From contig NZ_JASE01000005.1 in NCBI RefSeq assembly GCF_000622325.1, positions 1,984,001-2,048,000 on the forward strand: DNA of 64,000 nt. Reading direction: 5' to 3'. Both the position numbers and the translations under genes were made by a program. The stretch comes from Sulfitobacter geojensis. GTDB lineage: Bacteria > Pseudomonadota > Alphaproteobacteria > Rhodobacterales > Rhodobacteraceae. The notes under the pieces are model-generated. The model saw only the letters and a program-made list of their open reading frames with translations. It had not been told where the DNA came from and did no database searches. This document shows positions 16,603 through 26,569 of the stretch, piece by piece; the first letter of the stretch is position 1; the number at the start of each line of letters is the position of its first letter.

Positions 16603-19464
16603 ATGGCTGAGCTAAAGAATATCGAAGTGCGCGGCGCGCGCGAACATAATCTGAAAAACATAGACGTGGACATTCCGCGTGATCAACTTGTTGTTATTAC
16701 AGGGCTTTCCGGCTCAGGTAAATCGTCGCTCGCCTTTGATACGATCTATGCCGAAGGGCAGCGTCGCTATGTCGAATCGCTCAGCGCCTATGCGCGGCAA
16801 TTTCTTGACATGATGCAGAAACCGGATGTCGACCATATTTCCGGCCTGTCACCGGCGATTTCGATCGAACAAAAGACCACTTCGAAAAATCCGCGCTCTA
16901 CCGTTGGTACTGTTACCGAAATTTACGACTACATGCGCCTGCTGTTTGCCCGTGTCGGCACGCCCTATTCGCCAGCCACCGGCAAGCCGATCGAGGCGCA
17001 GCAGGTGCAAGACATGGTCGACCGGATCATGACGATGGAGGAGGGGACGCGCGCCTATCTGCTGGCCCCGATTGTGCGGGACCGTAAAGGTGAATACCGC
17101 AAGGAGTTTCTTGAGCTGCGCAAAACCGGTTTTCAGCGGGTGAAGGTCAACGGCGCATTCTACGAGCTGGACGAGCCGCCGACGCTGGACAAGAAGTTTC
17201 GCCATGACATCGACGTTGTGGTGGACCGGATTGTTGTGCGTGAGGGACTGGAAACGCGGCTGGCGGACAGTTTGCGCACAGCCCTTGATCTTGCGGATGG
17301 TATTGCCATTCTTGAAACTGCACCGTCCGATGGCGAACCCGAGCGCACCACCTTTTCAGAGAAATTTGCCTGTCCGGTCAGTGGTTTCACCATTCCCGAG
17401 ATCGAGCCACGCCTGTTCTCGTTCAATGCGCCTTTCGGGGCATGCCCGTCCTGTGACGGCTTGGGCAAAGAGCTGTTTTTTGATGAACGTCTGGTTGTGC
17501 CGGATCAGAACCTGAAGGTTTATGATGGTGCGCTGGCGCCGTGGCGCAAGGGGAAAAGCCCTTACTTCAAACAGACCATCGAAGCGATTGCCAAACATTA
17601 CGGGTTCAACCAGAACACCAAATGGAAAGATCTGGACCCGAAGGTTCAAAAAGTTTTCTTGCGCGGTTCGGGCAAGGAAGAAATTCAGTTCCGCTACGAC
17701 GAGGGCGGGCGGGTCTATGAAGTCAGCCGCGTGTTCGAAGGCGTCATTCCGAATATGGAACGACGCTATCGCGAGACCGACAGCAACTGGATCCGCGAAG
17801 AATTCGAACGCTATCAGAACAACCGTCCTTGCGGCACCTGCGAAGGTTACCGTTTGCGTCCCGAAGCCTTGGCCGTCAAGATTGCGGGGCTGCATGCGGG
17901 TCAGGTTGTGCAGATGTCAATCCGCGACGCACTGGCGTGGTGTGAAAGTGTTCCGGCCGAGTTGACGCAACAGAAAAACGAAATTGCCAAAGCTATTCTC
18001 AAGGAAATTCGCGAGCGCCTTGGATTTTTAAATAACGTTGGATTAGAATATCTTACACTGGCCCGTTCAAGTGGTACATTAAGTGGCGGCGAAAGCCAGC
18101 GGATCAGGCTGGCCTCGCAAATCGGGTCCGGTTTGACGGGTGTTCTGTATGTGCTCGATGAACCGTCCATCGGACTGCATCAGCGTGACAATGACCGCCT
18201 TTTGCTGACGCTTAAGAACCTGCGCGATCAGGGCAATACCGTGATTGTGGTCGAACATGACGAAGAAGCGATCCGCGAAGCGGATTATGTTTTCGACATC
18301 GGACCAGGCGCGGGTGTTCATGGCGGCCAGGTGGTCAGCCACGGGGTGCCGGCCGCCATCGCGGCGGATCCGAATTCTATCACCGGTCAGTATTTGACTG
18401 GCGCGCGCGAAATTGCGATCCCTGCTACGCGCCGCAAGGGAAACAAGAAGAAAATTCAGGTGGTTAAAGCCACAGGAAACAACCTGCAGAACGTGACGGC
18501 GGATTTTCCCTTGGGCAAATTTGTCTGTGTCACAGGGGTTTCCGGCGGCGGGAAATCGACGTTAACCATCGAAACGCTGTTCAAGACCGCCTCGATGAAC
18601 CTGAACGGCGCGCGCCAGACACCGGCCCCTTGTGAAACGATCAAGGGTCTTGAGCATCTAGACAAGGTCATCGACATCGACCAGCGCCCGATCGGGCGCA
18701 CGCCCCGTTCGAACCCCGCGACCTATACCGGTGCCTTTACGCCGATCCGCGACTGGTTTGCTGGCCTTCCCGAGGCGAAGGCGCGCGGGTACAAGCCGGG
18801 CCGGTTCAGTTTCAACGTCAAGGGCGGGCGTTGTGAGGCCTGTCAGGGCGACGGTGTGATCAAGATTGAAATGCACTTTTTGCCGGATGTTTATGTGGAA
18901 TGCGAAACCTGTAAAGGTGCGCGTTACAACCGCGAAACCCTTGAAATCAGGTTCAAAGGTAAATCCATTGCCGATGTCTTGGACATGACGGTCGAGGACG
19001 CGCAAACCTTCTTTATCGCTGTTCCGTCGATCCGCGAAAAGATGGACGCGCTGATGCGGGTGGGGCTTGGGTATATCAAGGTCGGCCAGCAGGCGACAAC
19101 CCTATCTGGCGGTGAGGCGCAGCGGGTAAAACTGTCCAAGGAGCTGAGCAAACGCTCCACGGGGCGCACCTTGTATATTCTGGATGAACCGACCACCGGT
19201 CTGCATTTCGAAGATGTGCGCAAGTTGTTGGAAGTGCTCCATGAATTGGTGGATCAGGGCAATTCGGTCATCGTGATCGAGCATAATCTTGATGTCGTGA
19301 AAACCGCAGATCACATCATCGATATCGGTCCCGAAGGCGGCGACGGCGGGGGACGCGTTGTTGCGACGGGCACGCCGGAAGAGGTGGCCACGGTCGACGA
19401 AAGCTATACCGGCAGATACCTTAAGCCGATGCTCGAAAAAGCCGCGAAAGTCGCCGCCGAATAG
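16603..19464 (+). CDS. uvrA: Excinuclease ABC subunit A
   Basis: A 953-residue DNA-damage recognition ATPase of nucleotide excision repair that loads UvrB at lesions. It has two ABC ATPase modules. Walker A motifs are [14 protein letters not shown] near residue 32 and [14 protein letters not shown] near 646. ABC signatures are [14 protein letters not shown] and [14 protein letters not shown]. The CEACQGDG...CETCKGARY zinc module is intact in the second half. Length and order are typical. A GTTC-N7-GTTC LexA box upstream indicates SOS induction. It is a stand-alone gene. Confidence 0.98.
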   Translation: MAELKNIEVRGAREHNLKNIDVDIPRDQLVVITGLSGSGKSSLAFDTIYAEGQRRYVESLSAYARQFLDMMQKPDVDHISGLSPAISIEQKTTSKNPRSTVGTVTEIYDYMRLLFARVGTPYSPATGKPIEAQQVQDMVDRIMTMEEGTRAYLLAPIVRDRKGEYRKEFLELRKTGFQRVKVNGAFYELDEPPTLDKKFRHDIDVVVDRIVVREGLETRLADSLRTALDLADGIAILETAPSDGEPERTTFSEKFACPVSGFTIPEIEPRLFSFNAPFGACPSCDGLGKELFFDERLVVPDQNLKVYDGALAPWRKGKSPYFKQTIEAIAKHYGFNQNTKWKDLDPKVQKVFLRGSGKEEIQFRYDEGGRVYEVSRVFEGVIPNMERRYRETDSNWIREEFERYQNNRPCGTCEGYRLRPEALAVKIAGLHAGQVVQMSIRDALAWCESVPAELTQQKNEIAKAILKEIRERLGFLNNVGLEYLTLARSSGTLSGGESQRIRLASQIGSGLTGVLYVLDEPSIGLHQRDNDRLLLTLKNLRDQGNTVIVVEHDEEAIREADYVFDIGPGAGVHGGQVVSHGVPAAIAADPNSITGQYLTGAREIAIPATRRKGNKKKIQVVKATGNNLQNVTADFPLGKFVCVTGVSGGGKSTLTIETLFKTASMNLNGARQTPAPCETIKGLEHLDKVIDIDQRPIGRTPRSNPATYTGAFTPIRDWFAGLPEAKARGYKPGRFSFNVKGGRCEACQGDGVIKIEMHFLPDVYVECETCKGARYNRETLEIRFKGKSIADVLDMTVEDAQTFFIAVPSIREKMDALMRVGLGYIKVGQQATTLSGGEAQRVKLSKELSKRSTGRTLYILDEPTTGLHFEDVRKLLEVLHELVDQGNSVIVIEHNLDVVKTADHIIDIGPEGGDGGGRVVATGTPEEVATVDESYTGRYLKPMLEKAAKVAAE

Positions 19465-19710
19465 TCGGTCGCGGGGAATCGCATGCGGTGAAATGCTTGC
19501 CCGCAAGGCAGAGAATGTGGTCGGCTCTGATCACGCAGTCGCAGCGAAATGACGGGCTAAGTCGGGTGATGAATAGAGATCATCATCCGCCTTCACAGCT
19601 TGATGACTTCGCCAAACGGTGTGGCAAATCCGACAGGAACACGCCTGGCAGGGGGCGGTGCGTCTAACGGATCCGCCCCACCACCCTCCGTCAAAATAGT
19701 GATTTTCGGC
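19465..19710. other. Intergenic region between uvrA and mmsB
   Basis: About 245 bp between converging genes. No RNA gene, clear terminator or repeat was recognised. A minus-strand reading frame here has no recognisable features and is not called. Confidence 0.4.
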
Positions 19711-20595
19711 TTAGCTTTCGCGATTGCGCGCAGCGAGGCGGGGCAACATTGCGGAAAAGTCGCGACCCTTACCATCTTCGTCTTCCACAAACTGTCGATA
19801 AAGCGCGAGCGCCAGCGCGCCCATCGGGGTATCGGCATTGGCGGCTTCTGCGGCTTGCTGGCTCAGCCCAAGATCTTTCAGCATCAATTCCGCGGCGAAC
19901 CCCGGGGTATAGTTATTGTCGGCAGGCGATGTCGGGCCAACACCCGGGGCAGGGCAATAAGCGTTCATGGACCATGAATACCCCGACGAGGTGCTGACGA
20001 CATCAAACATTTTCTGCCGCTCCAAGCCCAGCTTGTCCGCCAGAGCGAAAGCTTCGCAGGTGGCAATCATGGTGGCCCCAAGGATCATGTTGTTGCAGAT
20101 TTTTGCCGCTTGGCCGGCACCGGCTTCGCCGCAGTGGACGGCCTTCTGGCCCATAATGTCAAACAGCGGGGACGCCTTGGCAAAACCGTCGACCGTCCCG
20201 CCGGCCATAAAGGTCAAAGTGCCCCCCGATGCCCCGCCGATGCCACCCGAGACTGGGGCGTCCACAGCAAAAAGCCCTGCCTTTTCCGCGGCTTCTGCGG
20301 TGTTTCGCGCGCTTTCTACATCCACCGTGGAGCAGTCGATGAACAGTGCCCCCTCCTGCATATCGGTGAAAGCCTGCGCGGCGACTTGTCGTAAAATCGA
20401 CCCGTTCGGCAACATGGTGATGACAACATCCGCATCGCGCACAGCGCCGGAGATATCAGCGGCGACGGTGACATCCTTGGCAGTGGTGCCCGCCACGTCA
20501 AAGCCGGTAACGCTGTGGCCTGCTGCGGCCAGATTGCAGGCCATGGGGGCACCCATATTGCCCAGTCCGATAAATCCGATTTTAAGAGGGGTCAT
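19711..20595 (-). CDS. mmsB: 3-hydroxyisobutyrate dehydrogenase
   Basis: A 294-residue NAD-dependent beta-hydroxyacid dehydrogenase that oxidises 3-hydroxyisobutyrate to methylmalonate semialdehyde in valine breakdown. The N-terminal Rossmann motif is IGFIGLGNMGAPMACNLAAA. The substrate-binding motif DAPVSGGIGGASGGTLTFM and the catalytic-lysine segment GQAAKICNNMILG are all present. It is the last gene of the mmsA-acyl-CoA dehydrogenase-hydrolase-mmsB cluster, starting 9 bp after the hydrolase stop. Assignment within the beta-hydroxyacid dehydrogenase family rests on this context as well as on sequence. Confidence 0.95.
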   Translation of the reverse strand: MTPLKIGFIGLGNMGAPMACNLAAAGHSVTGFDVAGTTAKDVTVAADISGAVRDADVVITMLPNGSILRQVAAQAFTDMQEGALFIDCSTVDVESARNTAEAAEKAGLFAVDAPVSGGIGGASGGTLTFMAGGTVDGFAKASPLFDIMGQKAVHCGEAGAGQAAKICNNMILGATMIATCEAFALADKLGLERQKMFDVVSTSSGYSWSMNAYCPAPGVGPTSPADNNYTPGFAAELMLKDLGLSQQAAEAANADTPMGALALALYRQFVEDEDGKGRDFSAMLPRLAARNRES

Positions 20596-20604
20596 GGGGA
20601 TCTC

Positions 20605-21636
20605 CTAGAGTTTGAGGGCCTGCGCCCCTAAGGGTTGCAGCATTTTCGCGACGGCCGCGAGGGGCACGTCCGCATCCGCATATTGCCATTTCGGCGCGCG
20701 GTCTTTGTCGATGATTGCGGCACGGATTCCTTCAAGGAAATCACCATGCTCGGAGGCGCGATAGGTAAAACGATACTCCAGATCCAGCGCCTTTTCCATG
20801 CTCAAAGCGGACCCGCGCAGTCGGTGCATCATTTCAACAGTACAGGCCGCAGAAAGGGGCGAGGTGCGCGTGATCATCTTGAGCGCCTCTTTGGCAAAAG
20901 TGCTGGAGGCGTGGCGCAATGTGATCAGGATATCAGAAAGGCTTTCACCGGCGAACAGCGCGTTGATTTCATCAAGCTGGCTGTCCAACGTGCCGCCACT
21001 TGCCGTCTGTGCCGCCTTTGTAATGACATCGGGGTCACCGGTTTGCGCCAGTTGTCCGATCATGTCCGGCCAGTTGAGCTCCGGCATGTAATGGTCTGCA
21101 AAACCTGCGAAAATTGCGTCTGCCGGCCCCATGCGCGCAGCTGTTATGCCCAGGTATTCGCCCAAGCGCCCCGGTGCCAATGCCAGCATCAAAGACCCGC
21201 CGACATCGGGCACAAGGCCGATACCACATTCGGGCATGGCAATCTGGCTGCTGTCCCCGACGATGCGGTGCGATCCATGACATCCCACGCCAACGCCGCC
21301 GCCCATGGTGAACCCTTGCAAGAATGACACCACCGGTTTGGGATAGGTGAAAATCTTGTGGTTCAACCGGTATTCATCGGCCCAGAATTTCTGTCCGTAG
21401 GCAAAATTGCCTTCGATGCCCTGTTGATAAAGGTCCGCGATATCGCCGCCCGCACAAAATGCGCGCTCGCCGATCGCGTCCAAAATGATCAGATGAACCG
21501 CATCATCCTCGCGCCAGCGATCAAAAGCCGCTTCCATGGCGAGACACATGTCATAGGTCAATGCGTTCAAGGCTTTGGGGCGGTTCAAGGTGATCCGCCC
21601 CGCGCGCCCTTCAATGCGGATATCAATATCGCTCAT
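20605..21636 (-). CDS. 3-hydroxyisobutyryl-CoA hydrolase (enoyl-CoA hydratase superfamily)
   Basis: A 343-residue crotonase-fold enzyme. It should hydrolyse 3-hydroxyisobutyryl-CoA to 3-hydroxyisobutyrate, avoiding build-up of toxic methacrylyl-CoA. The oxyanion-hole parts are ERAFCAGGDIADLYQQG and FTMGGGVGVGCHGSHRI, followed by PECGIGLVPDVGGS. The length and C-terminal extension fit the hydrolase subfamily rather than shorter enoyl-CoA hydratases. It overlaps the acyl-CoA dehydrogenase gene by 4 bp, so the two are translationally coupled. Confidence 0.93.
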   Translation of the reverse strand: MSDIDIRIEGRAGRITLNRPKALNALTYDMCLAMEAAFDRWREDDAVHLIILDAIGERAFCAGGDIADLYQQGIEGNFAYGQKFWADEYRLNHKIFTYPKPVVSFLQGFTMGGGVGVGCHGSHRIVGDSSQIAMPECGIGLVPDVGGSLMLALAPGRLGEYLGITAARMGPADAIFAGFADHYMPELNWPDMIGQLAQTGDPDVITKAAQTASGGTLDSQLDEINALFAGESLSDILITLRHASSTFAKEALKMITRTSPLSAACTVEMMHRLRGSALSMEKALDLEYRFTYRASEHGDFLEGIRAAIIDKDRAPKWQYADADVPLAAVAKMLQPLGAQALKL

Positions 21637-22775
21637 CTGTTTTTCAGCATGTCACGAGACACGATAACGCGCATGATTTCATTGGTGCCTTCGAGGATCT
21701 GATGTACCCGCAAATCACGCACCAGTTTTTCGATGCCGTAATCCGCAAGATAGCCATAGCCGCCGTGCAATTGCAGGCATTGATCCACAACCTTGCTGCC
21801 GGTTTCGGTAACGAACTTTTTGGCCATGGCGCAGAATTTGGTCGCATCCGGTGCACCGGTATCCAGTTTCCACGCTGCGTGGCGCAGGAATGTACGCGCC
21901 GCCTGAAGTTCGATTTCCATGTCCGCAAGGCGGAACTGCAGCCCCTGAAACTGGTCAATTGGTTTGCCAAAGGCCTTGCGCTCGCCCATGTATTCCAGTG
22001 TTTTATTCAAAGCGGTCTGCGCGGCCCCCAAGGAACAGGCAGAAATGTTCAAACGCCCGCCATCAAGGCCCATCATCGCATATTTGAAACCTTTGCCTTC
22101 TTCACCAACCAGATTTCCGGCCGAAATGTTGCAATTGTCAAACTGCACTTGAGCCGTCGGTTGACTGCGCCAGCCCATTTTATCCTCTAACCCACCAAAG
22201 GACAGACCCTCGGTGCCGTCTTCGACGTAGACTGTGGAAACACCCGCGGCCCCGTCATCCGAGGTGCGCACCATGCAGACATAGGCGTCCGAATATCCGC
22301 CCCCCGAGATAAAGGCTTTGGTCCCGTTGAGCGTGTAACCTTCATTCGTGCGCGTGGCCTTTGCCTTCAATGCGGCAGCATCGGAGCCGGAACCAGGTTC
22401 GGTCAGGCAATAGCTCAGCACGGTCTTCATCGACAGGACATCCGCCATGATGCGCGATTTCAATGCGTCATCCGCGAAACTGTCCAACATCTTGGCGCAC
22501 ATGTTGTGAATGGACAGAAACGCCGCAACGGAGGGGCAGGCCATAGAAAGTGCTTCGAACACCAATGTCGCATCAAGCCTGCTGAGATCGGAACCGCCGG
22601 ATTCTTCGGAAACATAAAGCCCGCCGAAACCCAGTTCTGCAATCTGCGGCCACAGATCTTTGGGAATGGTTTCATCCTTTTCCCACTGCTGGGCAAAAGG
22701 GGCGATGTTTTCCTGGCCAAAAGCATAGGCCATGTCAAAAATCGCGGTTTGTTCGTCACTCAGTGCAAAATCCAT
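21633..22775 (-). CDS. Acyl-CoA dehydrogenase, probable isobutyryl-CoA dehydrogenase
   Basis: A 380-residue FAD enzyme. It should convert isobutyryl-CoA to methacrylyl-CoA. Acyl-CoA dehydrogenase signatures are GFGGLYVSEESGGSDLSR, CLTEPGSGSDAAALK, and the C-terminal QILEGTNEIMRVIVSRDML holding the family's catalytic glutamate region. Substrate choice is inferred from the neighbouring hydrolase, mmsB and mmsA. A dedicated methacrylyl-CoA hydratase is missing from this cluster and must be encoded elsewhere. A 181-bp gap separates it from mmsA, so a second promoter is possible. Confidence 0.92.
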   Translation of the reverse strand: MDFALSDEQTAIFDMAYAFGQENIAPFAQQWEKDETIPKDLWPQIAELGFGGLYVSEESGGSDLSRLDATLVFEALSMACPSVAAFLSIHNMCAKMLDSFADDALKSRIMADVLSMKTVLSYCLTEPGSGSDAAALKAKATRTNEGYTLNGTKAFISGGGYSDAYVCMVRTSDDGAAGVSTVYVEDGTEGLSFGGLEDKMGWRSQPTAQVQFDNCNISAGNLVGEEGKGFKYAMMGLDGGRLNISACSLGAAQTALNKTLEYMGERKAFGKPIDQFQGLQFRLADMEIELQAARTFLRHAAWKLDTGAPDATKFCAMAKKFVTETGSKVVDQCLQLHGGYGYLADYGIEKLVRDLRVHQILEGTNEIMRVIVSRDMLKNR

Positions 22776-22956
22776 GATGCGCTCCGCTGGTTTAATGAAC
22801 GAGTGTTAAATTCCAATGTTTGCAGAAGTTTTGCAAGAGGGGCAGAACTGCGCGAATTTGGTTTCATCTTTCGAATAAAACCGGTCCCGCATTTTACGCA
22901 TTCTGCAACATCGGTGAGGTGAAGGAAGGGTGGGCGACAAACCCACCCCACGATTC

Positions 22957-24456
22957 TTATTCCATGACCGGAATTGAGAATTCGCCGCCTTCTTTGATGC
23001 CCGAGGGCCAGCGTGCAGTCACAGTCTTGGTACGGGTATAGAACTTGAAAGAATCCGGTCCGTGCTGGTTCAAATCGCCAAACACCGATTTCTTCCAACC
23101 GCCAAAGGTGTGATATGCCAGCGGCACAGGGATCGGAACGTTGATCCCGACCATGCCCACGTTGATCCGGTTGGCGAAATCACGGGCCGCATCGCCGTCA
23201 CGGGTAAAGATTGCGGTGCCGTTGCCGTATTCATGGTCCATCGCAAGGCCGATCGCTTCTTCATAGCTTTGGGCACGTACACAGGTCAAAACGGGACCGA
23301 AGATCTCGTGTTTGTAGATGTCCATGTCCTTGGTTGCGCGGTCAAACAGGTGCGGCCCGATGAAATAGCCGTCTTCATAGCCTTGCAGTTTGAAGTCACG
23401 TCCGTCGACCACCAGTTCGGCGCCTTGATCAATGCCGGTTTGCACCAGACGTTCGATATTGGCCTTGGCCGCTGCGGTGACAACGGGGCCGTAATCCACG
23501 TCATTGCCGGAGGTATATGGGCCGACTTTCAGGTTTTCGATGCGTGGAACCAGCTCTTTGATCAGCTTGTCAGCTGTCTCATCGCCCACAGGGACGGCCA
23601 CCGAAATCGCCATACAGCGTTCGCCCGCAGCACCGTAACCTGCGCCGATCAAGGCGTCAGCGGCCTGCGCCATGTCGGCGTCGGGCATGATGATCATGTG
23701 GTTTTTCGCGCCACCGAAACACTGTACGCGTTTGCCCTGCGCACAGCCTGTGCCGTAGATATATTCGGCGATGGGGGTAGAACCGACAAAACCGACCGAC
23801 TGGATCGTGTCATTGTACAGGATCGCATCAACCGCTTCTTTGTCGCCGTTAACGACTTGCAAAATACCCTTGGGCAGGCCCGCTTCTTCGGCCAGTTCGG
23901 CCAGCATCAAAGGCACGGAAGGATCACGTTCGGACGGCTTGAGAATAAAGGCGTTGCCACACGCGATGGCGGGGGCAAACATCCACATCGGGATCATAGC
24001 GGGGAAGTTGAACGGCGTGATGCCTGCGGTAACGCCAAGCGCCTGACGCATGGAGTACATGTCGATGCCGGGACCGGCGCTGTCGGTGTATTCACCTTTC
24101 AGAAGCTGTGGTGCACCGATGCAATATTCCACAACTTCAAGGCCGCGCTGTACGTCACCGGCGGCGTCGGGCAGGGTTTTGCCGTGCTCGCGGGACAAGG
24201 CTTCGGCGAGTTTGTCCATGTCGCGGTTCAACAGAGAAACAAGCTTCATCAGCACCCGTGCGCGGCGTTGCGGGTTGGTGGCAGCCCACGCAGGCTGTGC
24301 AGCTGCAGCAACGGCAACGGCCTGTTCCAGCTCTTCCTTGGAGGCGAGCGGGCATTTCGCCTGCACTTCGCCGGTCGCGGGGTTCATCACGTCGGCAAAA
24401 CGGCCTGAGGTGCCTTTGACATGGGCACCATTGATGTAGTGGGTCAGTTCTTGCAT
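22957..24456 (-). CDS. mmsA: CoA-acylating methylmalonate-semialdehyde dehydrogenase
   Basis: A 499-residue NAD-dependent enzyme converting methylmalonate semialdehyde to propionyl-CoA, the last step of this valine branch. Seen are NFPAMIPMWMFAPAIACGN and KPSERDPSVPLML, the cofactor region CFGGAKNHMIIMPDAD, and the catalytic cysteine segment GAAGERCMAISVAV. The ATG at 24456 has a strong AGGAGG ribosome site 6-7 nt upstream; a longer open frame upstream lacks family features. It is divergent from a LysR regulator across 143 bp containing repeated TTGCAAAA motifs. Confidence 0.97.
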   Translation of the reverse strand: MQELTHYINGAHVKGTSGRFADVMNPATGEVQAKCPLASKEELEQAVAVAAAAQPAWAATNPQRRARVLMKLVSLLNRDMDKLAEALSREHGKTLPDAAGDVQRGLEVVEYCIGAPQLLKGEYTDSAGPGIDMYSMRQALGVTAGITPFNFPAMIPMWMFAPAIACGNAFILKPSERDPSVPLMLAELAEEAGLPKGILQVVNGDKEAVDAILYNDTIQSVGFVGSTPIAEYIYGTGCAQGKRVQCFGGAKNHMIIMPDADMAQAADALIGAGYGAAGERCMAISVAVPVGDETADKLIKELVPRIENLKVGPYTSGNDVDYGPVVTAAAKANIERLVQTGIDQGAELVVDGRDFKLQGYEDGYFIGPHLFDRATKDMDIYKHEIFGPVLTCVRAQSYEEAIGLAMDHEYGNGTAIFTRDGDAARDFANRINVGMVGINVPIPVPLAYHTFGGWKKSVFGDLNQHGPDSFKFYTRTKTVTARWPSGIKEGGEFSIPVME

Positions 24457-24489
24457 GGGATTTCCTCCTGGGTTGGCGTTACTGTAGTC

Positions 24490-24547
24490 TTGCAAAAAGG
24501 TTCGGGGAAGGGGCAGTTTGACAAAGTGGCCTTGCATTTTTGCAAAA
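24490..24547. promoter_or_regulatory. Candidate LysR operator region between mmsA and its divergent regulator
   Basis: Two copies of TTGCAAAA, at 24490-24497 and 24540-24547, lie about 50 bp apart. The second overlaps the small palindrome TGCA-TTTT-TGCA. LysR proteins commonly bind AT-rich dyads in the space between their gene and a divergent target, so these are plausible operators. Binding is inferred, not shown. Confidence 0.4.
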
Positions 24548-24599
24548 TGGATTTGCGCGGTGTCGATGGATGAGTTTAGGGGCAAGATGAAGGTAAAGT

Positions 24600-25496
24600 A
24601 TGGCGCATAATTGGGACGATCTGCGGTTGTTTTTAGCCGTCGCACGCGAACAAAGCCTGTCGGGGGCGGGCAAGCTCGTGCGCCTTGATCCGGCAACGTT
24701 GGGGAGACGCGTGGCGCGGTTGGAAAAGGCCTTGGAGGTGGTGTTGTTTGTGAAATCGCCGCAGGGCTATGCCTTGACCGAAGCCGGTGCGCAGCTGTTG
24801 GAGCGGGCTGAACTCGCCGAGCAAGCCATGCGCAAAGCGACTGCGGATGTGGGGGGGCAAAGCGACCAGTTGACGGGGCAGATCCGCATCGGAGCACCGG
24901 ATGGCAGCGCGAATTTTCTGTTGCCACAGGTTTGTGCCCGCATTGCCGGTGACCATCCGGGATTGGATATCCAGATCGTTGCCTTGCCGCGGGTGTTCAA
25001 CCTGTCGCGGCGCGAGGCGGATATGGCAATCGCAGTCAGTGCACCGGAGGCGGGGCGTTTGACCGTACAGAAGATCAGCGACTATCATCTGCATCTCGCG
25101 GCGTCGGGGGCGTATCTTGCCGCACATGGACCAATCGAAAGCGTCGCGGCCCTGAAAGAGCACAGGATCGTCGGCTATATTGCGGATATGATTTTTGACC
25201 GCGAGTTGGACTATCTGGCGGACCTAGGGCTGGGGCAGGTCGCCTTGGGGTCGAATTCGGTGTCGGTGCAGGGGCATATGATCCAGCAGGGCGGAGGCGT
25301 CGGGGTAGTGCATGATTTTGCGTTGCCGTTTTTGCCCGGTGTGCAGCGTATCCTAACGAAAGAAGTATCGTTGAAGCGGGCGTTTTATCTGATCCGCCAC
25401 GTCGATGATCAAAAGAACCACAGGCTGAGCCGCTTTGGGGATATCTTGAGTAGTGCTTTACGCAATGAAGTGCTTTTGCTGGAGGCAAAAGCTTGA
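24600..25496 (+). CDS. LysR family transcriptional regulator
   Basis: A 298-residue regulator. The N-terminal winged helix-turn-helix spans about residues 3-62 (DDLRLFLAVAREQSLSGAGK, then LDPATLGRRVARLEKAL). A LysR effector-binding domain follows from about 90. Its divergent position next to mmsA suggests it senses a valine-pathway intermediate and controls the mms cluster, but this is context only. The CBS-domain gene begins 61 bp after its stop. Confidence 0.92.
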   Translation: MAHNWDDLRLFLAVAREQSLSGAGKLVRLDPATLGRRVARLEKALEVVLFVKSPQGYALTEAGAQLLERAELAEQAMRKATADVGGQSDQLTGQIRIGAPDGSANFLLPQVCARIAGDHPGLDIQIVALPRVFNLSRREADMAIAVSAPEAGRLTVQKISDYHLHLAASGAYLAAHGPIESVAALKEHRIVGYIADMIFDRELDYLADLGLGQVALGSNSVSVQGHMIQQGGGVGVVHDFALPFLPGVQRILTKEVSLKRAFYLIRHVDDQKNHRLSRFGDILSSALRNEVLLLEAKA

Positions 25497-25557
25497 CACG
25501 CAAGGGGTTTTTGGCGGACCTTTGGATACCGTGGGTGGTCAAACAGGAGAAACAACC

Positions 25558-25992
25558 ATGCTTGTCTCACAAATTCTGAAGTCGAAATCGGATGATGCGG
25601 TGGTGACATCCCTTCCGTCGATGCTGATCTCCGAAGCTGCAAAACTGCTGTCGGAAAAGCGGATCGGGACCTTGGTGATTTCATCCGACGGGCAAACCCC
25701 TGACGGTATTCTATCTGAACGCGACATCGTGCGTGAACTGGGACGGCAGGGCGCGCAATGTCTGCCCCTGACCGTAGACAAATTGATGACCACCAAATTG
25801 GTGACCTGCGGGCGCGATGACCGTGCCGACGAGATCCTGAAAAAGATGACAGAGGGGCGGTTTCGCCACATGCCGGTGCTCGACGAGGGCAAGTTGGTCG
25901 GCCTGATCAGCCTTGGCGATGTGGTCAAGGCACGCCTGTCCGAACTGGCGATGGAGAAGGACGCGCTTGAAGGGATGATCATGGGGCATTAA
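25558..25992 (+). CDS. Two-CBS-domain protein
   Basis: A 144-residue soluble protein made of a pair of CBS domains (about residues 8-62 and 75-132), the Bateman module that binds adenine nucleotides. Typical segments are LISEAAKLLSEKRIGTLVIS, DGILSERDIVRELG and RFRHMPVLDEGKLVGLISLG. No catalytic domain is attached, so it is probably a stand-alone energy or nucleotide sensor. The ATG at 25558 follows an AGGAGA ribosome site. Its partner is unknown. Confidence 0.93.
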   Translation: MLVSQILKSKSDDAVVTSLPSMLISEAAKLLSEKRIGTLVISSDGQTPDGILSERDIVRELGRQGAQCLPLTVDKLMTTKLVTCGRDDRADEILKKMTEGRFRHMPVLDEGKLVGLISLGDVVKARLSELAMEKDALEGMIMGH

Positions 25993-26074
25993 CCTGCTTG
26001 CACCTGTCGGCGTGGCGTGGTTGCTTGCGCGAGAAATTGAGCTATCCAAATCGAACTGACAGTCAGGACACGGC

Positions 26075-26569
26075 ATGCGCATTGGCCTTTATCCCGGTAC
26101 TTTTGACCCCATCACGCTGGGGCATATCGACATCATCCGTCGCGCTGCCACCTTGGTGGACAAGCTGGTGATCGGTGTTGCGATCAACCGTGACAAGGGG
26201 CCCTTGTTCAATCTTGAAGAACGCGTGTCGATGATCGAAGCGGAATGTGCAGCACTTGCCAAACAGACCGGCATTGAAATCGTCGTACATCCGTTCGAGA
26301 ATCTGTTGATCAATTGCGCCCGCGATGTCGGGGCTCAGATGATCGTGCGCGGCCTGCGTGCGGTTGCGGATTTCGAATATGAATATCAAATGGTTGGCAT
26401 GAACCGTCAGTTGGATGATTCGATCGAGACTGTGTTCCTGATGGCCGAAGCGCAGCATCAGGCGATTGCCAGCAAGCTGGTCAAGGAAATCGCGCGGCTG
26501 GAGGGGGACATCAGCAAGTTTGTCACCCCCCGCGTTGAAGCCCGCGTGTTGGCCAAGTTCGCAGTTTAA
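26075..26569 (+). CDS. coaD: Phosphopantetheine adenylyltransferase
   Basis: A 164-residue cytosolic enzyme of coenzyme A synthesis that adenylates 4'-phosphopantetheine to dephospho-CoA. The nucleotidyl-transferase motif YPGTFDPITLGHIDIIRRA with the T/HxGH histidine is at residues 5-23. IVRGLRAVADFEYEYQM and NRQLDDSIETVFLM follow. Length is standard. Its stop overlaps the convergent gap gene by 4 bp, so there is no room for a terminator. Confidence 0.98.
   Translation: MRIGLYPGTFDPITLGHIDIIRRAATLVDKLVIGVAINRDKGPLFNLEERVSMIEAECAALAKQTGIEIVVHPFENLLINCARDVGAQMIVRGLRAVADFEYEYQMVGMNRQLDDSIETVFLMAEAQHQAIASKLVKEIARLEGDISKFVTPRVEARVLAKFAV

Noticed and set aside
19593..19838. Short minus-strand frame downstream of mmsB
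   Set aside because: It overlaps mmsB in another frame, has no family features and no ribosome site.
22776..22956. Gap between mmsA and the acyl-CoA dehydrogenase gene as a site for a missing small gene
   Set aside because: No start with a ribosome site, hairpin or repeat was found in the 181 bp. It probably holds only leader sequence or a secondary promoter.
23062..24408. Long plus-strand frame opposite mmsA
   Set aside because: It mirrors mmsA codons, lacks any motif, and mmsA is certain.
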